Positions 8,095-16,291 of a stretch of 41,094 bases of DNA are shown here, in pieces. The translations under genes and the position numbers were made by a program. How positions within the stretch are numbered: position 1 is the stretch's first letter; each line of letters opens with the position of its first letter. Location: NCBI GenBank assembly GCA_035403465.1, contig DAONFG010000033.1, positions 1 through 41,094 of the forward strand. Reading direction: 5' to 3'. This stretch comes from JAAYBQ01 sp035403465 (lineage in GTDB: Bacteria; Spirochaetota; UBA4802; UBA5550). Below the pieces are notes generated by a model, which was given only the letters and a program-made list of their open reading frames with translations, did no database searches and was not told the DNA's origin.

Positions 8095-10269
8095 TTATAT
8101 CCTGTTGCCGTGCTTCAGGGCAACAACAACTGTCTTCTGTAGCAGCTTCTCACCTATACCTGATGTTTTATCAAGTTCCATCCTCTTAAGATAGGGAATT
8201 GCTTTCTCAGGAACCGGCTTCAGAAACTCGGCCAGCACTTTCCCTGTTGCCTTAAGCGGTTTGGTCTCCTTGAGCACCTTGAGCATCTTAAGTGAAGCGC
8301 CAAGGTCAAACTCCTGGTCAGTAAGATCTGTGCCGAACGGGAAAAACTTAAATATCCCCTTTGCCTGGTACCTGGTAACAAATTCGACAATTTTCTCCGG
8401 ATAGTTGTTCCTGTACTCCGCGGGTATTTCGTATGATTGCGGAAGCTTGCCGGCCTTCTTGGCCTGCTTGAGCAGTTTAGCCTGGAACCTTGAGTCCGCG
8501 ATATTTATCATTGCCGCGATTACCTCCTTGTCTGGCTTACCTTTTATGTCGGCAATCCCATACTCGGAGACAACTATATCGCGCAGGTGTTTCGGCACTG
8601 AGCAATGACCGTAACTGAACACGACATTTGACCTGAGCTTTTTACCCACACCGCGTGTGCTCCTGATAAGCATTATAAGCCGTGCATCAGGCAGGGCATG
8701 GGCCATGGCAACAAAATTATACTGGCCACCAATGCCGCTTATCACGCGGCCGTCCTCAAGCTGGTCTGAAGCGATCGCACCGAATACGTTTGCAATCATT
8801 CCCGAGTTTATAAAGCGGCCGTCCTTTCTCTGCAGCGACCTCAGCACCTCGTCTCCGTACAGCTGGTTGACCTTCTCTACCCCGGACATCCCGAACTGTG
8901 AACGTTCCTCCTCGCTCATTGAATTAAGTTCTTCGTAGAAAGCCTTGGGACCTATAAAAAAGGCCCCAAGTATCACCTGGCCGTTCTTCATCTCTTTACC
9001 AAGAAGTTTTTTTACCTGCGCCAGTTTCTCCGGCACATTAAGGTCTGTAGAGTATTTTGCATCCCCGTCAAAAATGATCCCGTCTTTATATGAAAGACCC
9101 TCTTTCAGAATCCCGAATTTTGTGAGCATATTAAAATCAGTCTGACGCAGCCTGCTGTGAATACCCTTCTTGTCATGAAGCAGTTCAAGTATATTCTCCG
9201 GAATATTGTCTGCCGCGAGTTTTCCCTCGTTGATAAGTTGCATCAGTGGAATATTATCAAACACCTTGCGCTTGAGTATGCCTCGCTTGTAAAGCTGCAT
9301 GAATGCGTCCACGAACATCTCCGATGAACCATATAGACCCTGTTCGAATGCTCCTGTACCGCCGATTTTATTAATCAGCGCCCCATAGCGTTCAAGGATG
9401 CCCGAATTTTCAAGAATCTCCTGGTATAGTGCGTTGTTTGAATGTCTAAGGTCAAGGCCAGCCACTATCGCATCACCCAGTGCCCCTATCCCCACCTGGA
9501 GTGTTCCCCCATCCCTGATCAACGTGCTCACCTGGAGACCAATTATATGGTCTCTCATCATAACCGGGTCTTTGGGTGGCGCGAAGAGTTCATAATTATA
9601 CTGCGGTCCCTTGAGTACAACGTCAAACGCTTCCACGGGGTAAACTGCATCGCCGTACATGAACGGCATCTTCTCGTTTGCCTCTGCGATGATTGCACCC
9701 TTCATTCCAGTTGCCCTTATGCTGTCTACTAACCCGTTAGCCTGGACGCAGATGTCAGTATTGCAGCCCATTGAAAGCATAAGCTTACCGTCAATCTCCC
9801 TGCAGCCCACGAGCTGGCCGAATACATTCACCCCCATGTTGAAAGCATCCCTGACAACATGTGTATAATTGGAACTCATGTGGTTCTGCTGTGCCTGGTG
9901 ATTATTCAGGTATCCCCCGGCCTTGTTGAAAAATTCATAAATCTCAACATTCCCGGGAAGCCTGCCCGCCCTGAAGTCGAGCATATAATCGAACTGAGGA
10001 GAATTGCCGAAGAGTCTCTCTGCCAGGGGATTTATGAACCGCTTTTCAAGTTCATTGGTACCCACGGGTCTTTCAAGGGCAAGGGCTGTTAAAATTTTGA
10101 GCTTGATTTCGGGGTCCTCTTTTGCACGTTTGTAAAGCTCGTTGATAAACATTACCGGCTTTCCAAGCGCAAGGGTCATGGCGAAAGTAATATCTTTTCC
10201 TACGTGTTCAATCACCCTGTCTACGGTTTTAACTACGTCATCAGTAATAACTCCTCTTACTCGGTCCAT
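8095..10269 (-). CDS. Acetyl-CoA hydrolase/transferase family protein (long form)
   Basis: 724 aa, well above the roughly 430-550 aa of Cat1/Cat2 enzymes. The core lies at about residues 160-600: GGTLQVGIGALGDAIVAGL is the CoA-binding region, SSEMFVD carries the candidate catalytic Glu317 (family I forms a glutamyl-CoA thioester), ISGIGGQYNFVAMAHALPDA is the conserved C-terminal glycine motif, and VSEYGIADIKGK is the family end signature. The first 150 residues and the last 100 are extensions found in the long hydrolase/transferase branch. It would interconvert acetyl-CoA and other acyl-CoAs or acids in the cytoplasm. GAGGATAG precedes the ATG. It is divergent from the cyclase-fold gene and shares its palindromic upstream region. 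Exact acyl specificity cannot be read. Confidence 0.88.
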   Translation of the reverse strand: MDRVRGVITDDVVKTVDRVIEHVGKDITFAMTLALGKPVMFINELYKRAKEDPEIKLKILTALALERPVGTNELEKRFINPLAERLFGNSPQFDYMLDFRAGRLPGNVEIYEFFNKAGGYLNNHQAQQNHMSSNYTHVVRDAFNMGVNVFGQLVGCREIDGKLMLSMGCNTDICVQANGLVDSIRATGMKGAIIAEANEKMPFMYGDAVYPVEAFDVVLKGPQYNYELFAPPKDPVMMRDHIIGLQVSTLIRDGGTLQVGIGALGDAIVAGLDLRHSNNALYQEILENSGILERYGALINKIGGTGAFEQGLYGSSEMFVDAFMQLYKRGILKRKVFDNIPLMQLINEGKLAADNIPENILELLHDKKGIHSRLRQTDFNMLTKFGILKEGLSYKDGIIFDGDAKYSTDLNVPEKLAQVKKLLGKEMKNGQVILGAFFIGPKAFYEELNSMSEEERSQFGMSGVEKVNQLYGDEVLRSLQRKDGRFINSGMIANVFGAIASDQLEDGRVISGIGGQYNFVAMAHALPDARLIMLIRSTRGVGKKLRSNVVFSYGHCSVPKHLRDIVVSEYGIADIKGKPDKEVIAAMINIADSRFQAKLLKQAKKAGKLPQSYEIPAEYRNNYPEKIVEFVTRYQAKGIFKFFPFGTDLTDQEFDLGASLKMLKVLKETKPLKATGKVLAEFLKPVPEKAIPYLKRMELDKTSGIGEKLLQKTVVVALKHGNRI

Positions 10270-10430
10270 GTGCTATCCTCTTATTTTGAGATTTTTGGCG
10301 GTTATTGCTGAACATATATCAGCGGTAAGGGGGGATTGTTTTTTGCTCGAGACTGAATTCCCCGTGTTTGATCCTGTCAGAGTTCAGGAATAACCGGATA
10401 AGGTAACCGCCGATTATCAGGCAGCGTGCG

Positions 10431-10472
10431 TTATATAAATAAAAACCGACCAGCCGGTTTTTATTTATATAA
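10431..10472. promoter_or_regulatory. 18-bp perfect inverted repeat in a divergent promoter region (candidate TetR-type operator)
   Basis: Arms 10431-10448 and 10455-10472 are exact reverse complements with a six-base spacer (ACCAGC). The inner 14 bases, ACCGACCAGCCGGT, differ at only two positions from ACCGACCGGTCGGT, a palindrome typical of some TetR-family operators. Both flanking genes are transcribed away from it, so a terminator role fits poorly. No regulator gene lies next to it. The rest of 10270-10679 shows no gene. Confidence 0.6.
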
Positions 10473-10679
10473 TAGACATTTTCCACGAAGCGTCAACTTT
10501 TTTATCAAAAATAGAGCCCGTTCTCTTAAAAATTTCCTTTTTTGAACTATCACATTAAATATCATGGGTTTTTACAAACAATCATATGACATACGCTGAA
10601 AACAAAATATGCGGTTAGTTTATTTTAATTGCAAAACGTGTTAATTAACTTATACATAAAAGCAGGAGGCGACTCTGCA

Positions 10680-11372
10680 GTGGATAAAACTTTTTCACTT
10701 TTTATTGATCTCGATAAATTAAAAAACAGCAAAGACAGTATTATTGATCTTACCAGATCAATGGACAGCTCGCTTGAAGTCTATTCAGAACCGGGATATA
10801 GCGATCCTGAATTTAAAATCAATGATTGGTGTTCTATTCATGACAGGGGATTTCTTGTATCACAGGTGATAATGGGTACTCAGACAGGGACTCATATCGA
10901 CGCGCCGGCACATTTTATTGAAGAGGGCGCAACAATGAATAGTCTCATACCCGGTGATCTAATGGGCAGATACTTCTTAATCGATATGGATAACAGCAGT
11001 TTTGACGAATCAGTAATCAGCAACTATACCGGTGAATCCTTTCTGTTCATTAAAAGCTGCAGGTCAAGGGCAATGCTCTCGCGGAATTTTTTTGAACGTC
11101 TGCTTTCACTGAATGCGAAGGTATGGGTTACTGCAGGTGAATGCGGGATCATCAATGAAGAGGAATTCAGTTTTAACAGGGGACTGGCTTTTATGGGAAA
11201 ATTCCTGGTTGAGGATCTTGACATGAATATGGCAGCAAAGATTTCGAAGGGCGGATACATCTTTGCCATGCCGCTTAAGTTGATGGATACAGGGGGAGCT
11301 CCATGCCGGGTGGCTGTTATTCAGGGAAAACAGCAAACTCCGGGCACACGTAAAAGTTTAGCAGATTACTGA
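10680..11372 (+). CDS. Cyclase-family (kynurenine-formamidase-like) protein with altered metal ligands
   Basis: 230 aa from a GTG at 10680, chosen because AGGAGG sits ten bases upstream; an open frame reaches back to TTG 10629 without a ribosome site. GTQTGTHIDAPAHF is the PF04199 signature, and GYIFAMPLKLMDTGGAPCRV matches the family C-terminus (usual form ALPLKI-GGDGSPVR). Two usual metal-ligand histidines appear replaced: the first His of HxGTHxD is Gln, and the His twelve residues before the conserved Glu (NRGLAFMGKFLVE) is Asn. That Glu, GTH and Asp remain. It may bind metal differently or have lost hydrolase activity. It is divergent from the acetyl-CoA hydrolase, and its 3' end overlaps the antiporter gene by seven bases, tail to tail. 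Confidence 0.8.
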   Translation: MDKTFSLFIDLDKLKNSKDSIIDLTRSMDSSLEVYSEPGYSDPEFKINDWCSIHDRGFLVSQVIMGTQTGTHIDAPAHFIEEGATMNSLIPGDLMGRYFLIDMDNSSFDESVISNYTGESFLFIKSCRSRAMLSRNFFERLLSLNAKVWVTAGECGIINEEEFSFNRGLAFMGKFLVEDLDMNMAAKISKGGYIFAMPLKLMDTGGAPCRVAVIQGKQQTPGTRKSLADY

Positions 11373-13354
11373 GACGTTTTAAACATTTCACATACATTCC
11401 TAACCTGGGCAGGCATACCAACCAGCATTACAATATCGTCTGCGTTCAGCACCGCATCTCCATCAGGATTATGAATTACATCGCCCCCATTGTATATGGC
11501 CAGCACTGTCACACCGTATTTTTTTCTTATTGCCAGGTCCAGTATTGATCTGCCGTCGGCTGAAGATCCGCCTTCTACCCTGTAGCTCACCATCTCCATT
11601 CCTTTTATCAGGTTACGCTGATCGGCCGGTGTAATAGATTCTATTGATGCTGTACGGAGCATATGGTATCCGTCAGACCTGACTATATCAACCAGTGAAG
11701 TTATGTCATTTTCGGGGATGTTGAATTTTCTGAGCAGCCTTGTGAATATCTCCACCGATGTTTCAAACTCCTCAGGTATGACCTCGCTGGCCCCCAGCGC
11801 AAAGAGGTCATTCACCTCTTTGACAAATCTTGTTCGTGCAATTATATATACATCGGGATTGAGTTTACGTGCCGTGGCAATAACGCGCCTTGCTGAGGGC
11901 GCGTCAGGGACTGTGGTCACCAGCACTCTTGCCACGAGGATATTGGCGTGCCTTAAGACCTCCTCGTTCGAGGCATCTCCGTAGATTATCTTTTCACCCT
12001 TTGCCAGTTCTTTAATTACGGTTTCCGGATTGGTTTCGATGATCAGGTAGGGAATACCTGCAATGCGCGCCGAACGGGAGACGTTCCTTCCATTTATTCC
12101 GTAACCTATTATTATCAGGTGGTCATTCAGATTATGATCATCGGGCTCCTTTGCAATGCTGCTCATACTGTAGGTCTTTCGGTCAATCCATGACAAGAGA
12201 GGAGTCTTCATCAATTTATTAATCAGCGGCGTGGAGTAGTTTAAAATAAATGATGAAAATACCATGGTTATTATGGACATTGATAGTATTGTCTGGTATT
12301 CTATTGAATTGAGTATTTTATAATCGTATCCTACCTTTGAAAGTATGAATGAAAATTCACCTATCTGCGACAGGGCAAATCCAACAAGAATAGATGTGCG
12401 CAGGGAAAAACCAAGCAGTAATACAGATATAATAGCAATGATAAACTTAACCAGAATAATTGCAAGCCCGCCTCCAAGCACAACCTGCCATGATCCAAGC
12501 ATAAAGCGTATGTCTATGAGCATTCCGATCGATATGAAGAATATACTGGCAAAAACGTCGCGGAACGGAATAATGTTTCCCATTGTTTCGTAACTGTATT
12601 CAGTTTCGGAAATTATAAGTCCCGCAAGGAAAGCCCCCAGTTCAAGAGAAAGACCGATATAAAATGTAAGCCCTGCAACAGCGAAACAGGTTACAACAGA
12701 TCCGAGTATGAAAAGCTCACGGCTCCTGGTACGTGCAAGCTGGTAGAATATCCACGGGGCAATCCATTTTAACATTGCAAAAACAAATGCTATGAGACCT
12801 ACACTTTTCAGCCCGAAGAGGAGCAGTGTATTGTCGGAATTACCCTCAACGCCTGCAAGCACGGGAGTTATGAGCATCATTGGTACCACTATTATATCCT
12901 GGAAAATCAGGATAGCAAGTACGACACGTCCATGCGGTGTGTCCAGTTCAAGTTTCTCCTGGTATATCTTCATCACGATGGCTGTACTGCTGAGCGCGAT
13001 GAGAAAACCGTAAAAGAGCGACTGGTTAAATCCGTTTACGTAAAAAAGCGTTCCGGTGATAACTCCGATCGTTAATAAAACCTGGAGCGTGCCTCCAAGA
13101 AGTACTGTCCTGCCTATCTGCATAAGGTTCTTGATGGAGAACTCAAGACCTATGGTGAAGAGCAGCAGAATTATCCCCACTTCGGAGAGGATATGGACAT
13201 CGTCCGGGTTGCTGGTGATTCCGAGGAGACCAGATCCGGCAAGTACACCTGTAATCAAAAAACCTATGATAGACGGAATATTTAACCTGTTACAAATGTA
13301 TACAACAGTGACTGCCAGTGAAAAAATAATTATCAGTTCCTGAAGAATGCCCAT
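11366..13354 (-). CDS. CPA2-family cation:proton antiporter with RCK (TrkA-N/TrkA-C) domains, KefB/YbaL-like
   Basis: 662 aa from the ATG at 13354, with AGGAG eight bases before it; a TTG one codon earlier is less likely. Residues 1-385 hold about 12 membrane segments of the Na+/H+ exchanger fold, with the Kef-type HGRVVLAILIFQDIIVVPMM helix and the ELGAFLAGLIISETEY region. A cytosolic Rossmann domain follows (LIIIGYGINGRNVSRSA, GxGxxG; IYGDASNEEVLRHA), then a TrkA-C domain at about 575-660. Such proteins exchange K+ or Na+ for protons, gated by nucleotide or glutathione-type ligands at the RCK domain. It appears monocistronic, and the cyclase gene converges on its 3' end. The transported ion cannot be assigned. 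Confidence 0.92.
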   Translation of the reverse strand: MGILQELIIIFSLAVTVVYICNRLNIPSIIGFLITGVLAGSGLLGITSNPDDVHILSEVGIILLLFTIGLEFSIKNLMQIGRTVLLGGTLQVLLTIGVITGTLFYVNGFNQSLFYGFLIALSSTAIVMKIYQEKLELDTPHGRVVLAILIFQDIIVVPMMLITPVLAGVEGNSDNTLLLFGLKSVGLIAFVFAMLKWIAPWIFYQLARTRSRELFILGSVVTCFAVAGLTFYIGLSLELGAFLAGLIISETEYSYETMGNIIPFRDVFASIFFISIGMLIDIRFMLGSWQVVLGGGLAIILVKFIIAIISVLLLGFSLRTSILVGFALSQIGEFSFILSKVGYDYKILNSIEYQTILSMSIITMVFSSFILNYSTPLINKLMKTPLLSWIDRKTYSMSSIAKEPDDHNLNDHLIIIGYGINGRNVSRSARIAGIPYLIIETNPETVIKELAKGEKIIYGDASNEEVLRHANILVARVLVTTVPDAPSARRVIATARKLNPDVYIIARTRFVKEVNDLFALGASEVIPEEFETSVEIFTRLLRKFNIPENDITSLVDIVRSDGYHMLRTASIESITPADQRNLIKGMEMVSYRVEGGSSADGRSILDLAIRKKYGVTVLAIYNGGDVIHNPDGDAVLNADDIVMLVGMPAQVRNVCEMFKTSQ

Positions 13355-13562
13355 CAAAAATCTCCTGAATACATGTTTAACATTTTTGTATACACATAAA
13401 ATATTATACCCTGCTCAAGATGTAAAGTTATTTTAAACGCAACGTCATCCAGCCGTCAGTCCGGGAGGTGTTAGAGTTAACATAAAATTTTTTTATATTT
13501 TTCGTTGATATAAATCCTGTTCTATTATAATTGTTTATCATTATATGCACGGGGTGGAATAA

Positions 13563-14066
13563 ATGAAAATCCGTTATGCACAGTTTACTGATAAATACGG
13601 CAAGGATATAATCGACATTTTCAACTATTACATAGAAAACAGCTTTGCCGCGTTTCCGGAACAGGCACTGCCCCATGTCGCATTTCCTGTTATGCAGAGC
13701 CTTGCAAAAGATTACCCCGCGTTTATTCTTCTGGATGATGATGCGGACTCAAAGTGTGTGGGATTCGGCTTTCTCAAATCATACAATCCCATGCCGGCAT
13801 TCAGGTACACTGCAGCCTGCACTTATTTTCTTCACCATGATTATACAGGAAAAAACCTCGGTTCATCGGTCCTTGCAAAACTTGAATCGGAAGCCATTAC
13901 CAAAGGAATCCGCACACTCCTTGCAGAGATATCCTCTGAGAACCCGGGCAGCATCGACTTCCATAAACAGAACGGTTTTGTGGAATGCGGCAGGTTCAAG
14001 GGCATTGGTTTTAAAATGAATAAAACATTCGACGTAATCTGGATGCAGAAGAAACTGCAGCCCTGA
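13563..14066 (+). CDS. GNAT-family N-acetyltransferase
   Basis: 167 aa single-domain GNAT. The N-terminus MKIRYAQFTDKYGKDIIDIF is strand 1 and helix 1; VGFGFLKSY is the strand-4 region; HHDYTGKNLGSSVLAKLE is motif A, binding the acetyl-CoA pyrophosphate (usual form Q/RxxGxG/A); GSIDFHKQNGFVECGRFKGI is motif B. This resembles phosphinothricin/methionine-sulfoximine acetyltransferase-like members, which often end in ...GRFKxVGxK. The substrate is unknown. GGGGTGG lies upstream of the ATG. It sits alone, with about 200 bases of AT-rich spacer before it and a repeat element after it. Confidence 0.88.
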   Translation: MKIRYAQFTDKYGKDIIDIFNYYIENSFAAFPEQALPHVAFPVMQSLAKDYPAFILLDDDADSKCVGFGFLKSYNPMPAFRYTAACTYFLHHDYTGKNLGSSVLAKLESEAITKGIRTLLAEISSENPGSIDFHKQNGFVECGRFKGIGFKMNKTFDVIWMQKKLQP

Positions 14067-14142
14067 AATTTTTCTTTATTTTTACATTCAATAGTTTTCA
14101 ACTGGTTCTATAGCGGCTATCGATTGAATTAATATACATGAC

Positions 14143-14306
14143 GTCACTGCGAGGCCTGAAAGCAAGCATTATAGAAACATCATGTTTCGTGCTTGCAGGC
14201 TGCCATCGTGGCAGCACTGCCGTGGCAGTCTGTTCAGGGAATACCCGGTTTATTATACTAAACACATTTCTGCCGGACCAGATTGCTTCACTTCGTTCGC
14301 AATGAC
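14143..14306. mobile_element. MITE/REP-like structured repeat (GTCAyTGCGA ends)
   Basis: The ends are near-inverted: GTCACTGCGAGG on the left, and the reverse complement of the right end reads GTCATTGCGAACGAAG. The motif GTCATTGCGA...GAAGCAATC occurs as dispersed repeats in many bacterial genomes. Inside are a stem-loop around 14162-14197 (GCAAGCA and GAAACAT paired with ATGTTTC and TGCTTGC) and a second set, CTGCCATCGTGGCAG followed by CTGCCGTGGCAG. It has no coding capacity. It lies between two genes on the same strand and could affect read-through or be a non-autonomous mobile element. Confidence 0.6.
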
Positions 14307-14356
14307 AGGACTAATATAGTTGTTAACTGCTATAAATAACATTAACCGGTAAAATT

Positions 14357-14938
14357 ATGCAGCTCGACATAGACCCGCGCGCAAAGGGACTCATCTTTGA
14401 CCTGGACGGCACACTGGCAGACTCGATGCCCATACACTTCAAGGCATGGAAACAGACCGCTCTTGAGCACGGATTTGTCTATACCGATGAACTTTTCTTC
14501 GGTCTGGCAGGAATACCCACGCACAAGATAGTACCAGTTGTTAATGAACGACTTGGACTTAAACTTGATCCTGTTCTTTTTTCCCGCCGCAAAGAGGAAC
14601 TCTTCCTGGAATACCTAGAAGAGGTTGGACCCATAAAACCTGTAGCCGACATCGTGTATAAATACCACGGCAGGCTCCCCATGTCAGTCGGGACTGGCGG
14701 TAAAAGATATATTGCTGAGATTACGCTTAAGATGATGGGCTTTGACAAATATATCAGTATTATTGTTTCAGCAGATGATGTTGAACATCACAAGCCCTGG
14801 CCTGACACCTTTCTTAAATGTGCAGAGCTCATGGGGATTGAACCGCGGTACTGCCAGGTGTTTGAAGACGGCGAAATGGGGCTTCTTGCAGCTGAAAGGG
14901 CCGGGATGATTGTTACCGACATCAGGCCGTTTGTATAA
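14357..14938 (+). CDS. HAD-superfamily sugar-phosphatase / beta-phosphoglucomutase-like protein
   Basis: 193 aa. Motif I FDLDGTLADSMPIH carries the nucleophile and acid/base Asp pair; SVGTGG is motif II; HHKPWPDTFLKCAELMG carries the motif III Lys, and VFEDGEMGLLAAERAGM is motif IV. The small cap inserted after motif I (FKAWKQTALEHG, then GLAGIPTHKIV) makes this subfamily IA. KPWPDTFL and FEDGEMG resemble YqaB fructose-1-phosphatase and beta-phosphoglucomutase. Size fits a soluble monomer acting on a small sugar phosphate. The ribosome site is weak (GGTAAAATT before ATG). A terminator palindrome follows directly, so the gene likely ends its own transcript. Confidence 0.87.
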   Translation: MQLDIDPRAKGLIFDLDGTLADSMPIHFKAWKQTALEHGFVYTDELFFGLAGIPTHKIVPVVNERLGLKLDPVLFSRRKEELFLEYLEEVGPIKPVADIVYKYHGRLPMSVGTGGKRYIAEITLKMMGFDKYISIIVSADDVEHHKPWPDTFLKCAELMGIEPRYCQVFEDGEMGLLAAERAGMIVTDIRPFV

Positions 14939-14946
14939 AACAGGAC

Positions 14947-14964
14947 AAGGGGCTGCAGCCCCTT
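14947..14964. terminator. Palindromic hairpin between convergent genes
   Basis: AAGGGGCTGCAGCCCCTT is a perfect 18-base palindrome lying between the HAD stop and the stop of the propeller gene on the other strand. A short T-rich stretch follows on the + side. A bidirectional terminator is the likely role. Confidence 0.6.
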
Positions 14965-14967
14965 ATT

Positions 14968-16215
14968 CTATTTAGCAGTCTTTATCCTGTAGACTTCAAT
15001 TTCATTATCAAGAAAATTGGTAAATGCAAGCAGCCTGCCATCAGGAGAAATGTCGAGTCCCGTGGGCTGGTTCTTGCCCCAGATCCAGTCCTTTATTTCA
15101 AAGGTTTCTGTATCGATCACAAAAACTTTGCCGAAAACCGGTCCCTTCTTTAAATAAGTTTCAGGATTATTAGGCCCGCGCGATGAAACGTAAAGGTATT
15201 TTCCGTCTGGTGAAAGTTTTGCCGTGTTGAGTTTTTTATCAACGGGTATCTCTTTCAGGACCTTGTCGTCAGCAGCATTTATGATATAAACGCTTCCCCT
15301 GTACATGTCTGTCACATAGAAGAGGTTCTTCTTTCTATCCAGGAGTATATGGCGCTTCGCTCCAAACGGAAAGTTGAATGTTTTTATAATCTTCATGGTG
15401 TTAATATCGATCTTCTGAAGCTGGCCGTTGCTGAAAATGCAAACGTACAGGTACCTGTTGTCGCTGGTCACAACCATTCCCCTTGGGATTCCTGCCACCT
15501 TTATTTTTTTAAGCACCTTGTGCTGCTCCACATCAATAACAGATATATCATGTGACTCCCAGTTCGATGCAAAGGCAAGTTTTCCATCAGGGGTAACCGC
15601 GATAATTTTTGTCCATATACCCTTAGTGTCAATTGTCATCTTGTATGTAAAATCAGTCATATCAACAACATGGATCGCGTTCGCGGCCATCTGTGATATC
15701 CACATCTCTTTACGTTCAGGAAGAAAAACCACCTCTACAAAATTTCTCAGCTTAACGTATTTTTGCGGGAACTCCACTGTCTTGACCTTTTTGAAATCGC
15801 TGACAGAAAAAATATCAACACCGGCACCCTCAAGGAGTGCACTTATCAGATACTTACCGTCCGGAGTAAACTCGACAGACTTGGGGTGCATGCCGGTGCT
15901 CAGTTCTGCGACCTGTTCAAGCATGGATGTCTGCTTCTCAAGCTTCACCTCTATCTCTGAGGTTCTTTTAGTTATATTGAATTTCACCCTCTTATCAAGG
16001 TAACCGCTGCTCTGGAAAAGGAATTCATGCTCACCTTCACCCAGGTTTATCATTTTCAGGTACTGGGTAACATTCTGGAGCTTTACAGGGGCTCCGTCAA
16101 TGCTCAGGTTATATTGTTCCGGGAAAACCTTCAGGTTTATGCTTTTTGATGCGGCATAAAGCATAGATGAACATACTGCAAATACCAGCAGTAATATGAT
16201 TCTTTTGTGTTTCAT
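14968..16215 (-). CDS. Secreted beta-propeller (YVTN-type) protein with N-terminal PEGA-like domain
   Basis: 415 aa. A signal peptide spans about 1-22 (MKHKRIILLLVFAVCSSMLYA). Residues 23-95 look like a PEGA-type beta sandwich (INLKVFPEQYNLSIDGAPV, NLGEGEHEFLFQSSGY). From about 100 to the end a seven-bladed propeller is built from repeats such as MHPKSVEFTPDGKYLISAL, GMVVTSDNRYLYVCIFSNG, TAKLSPDGKYLYVSSRG and GLDISPDGRLLAF. Such proteins lie in the periplasm or on the cell surface and bind partners rather than catalyse; a specific role is not readable. It starts 76 bases after the ClC stop on the same strand, so it may be the last gene of the PrsW-ClC transcript. GAGGAT precedes the ATG. Confidence 0.85.
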   Translation of the reverse strand: MKHKRIILLLVFAVCSSMLYAASKSINLKVFPEQYNLSIDGAPVKLQNVTQYLKMINLGEGEHEFLFQSSGYLDKRVKFNITKRTSEIEVKLEKQTSMLEQVAELSTGMHPKSVEFTPDGKYLISALLEGAGVDIFSVSDFKKVKTVEFPQKYVKLRNFVEVVFLPERKEMWISQMAANAIHVVDMTDFTYKMTIDTKGIWTKIIAVTPDGKLAFASNWESHDISVIDVEQHKVLKKIKVAGIPRGMVVTSDNRYLYVCIFSNGQLQKIDINTMKIIKTFNFPFGAKRHILLDRKKNLFYVTDMYRGSVYIINAADDKVLKEIPVDKKLNTAKLSPDGKYLYVSSRGPNNPETYLKKGPVFGKVFVIDTETFEIKDWIWGKNQPTGLDISPDGRLLAFTNFLDNEIEVYRIKTAK

Positions 16216-16291
16216 TGTTTTATCCTCATGTGAAAACCTGAAAACAGGGGGTGTTATTAATCAATAATTTTTTTGGAAGATTTTTAACGAA

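Noticed and set aside
10431..10472. Inverted repeat considered as an intrinsic terminator
   Set aside because: Both flanking genes are transcribed away from it, so no transcript would need to end here; an operator is favoured, though I cannot exclude an unseen small RNA.
15428..16003. 191-codon open frame antisense to the beta-propeller gene
   Set aside because: The opposite strand encodes a complete signal peptide plus propeller repeats; this frame has no recognisable domain.
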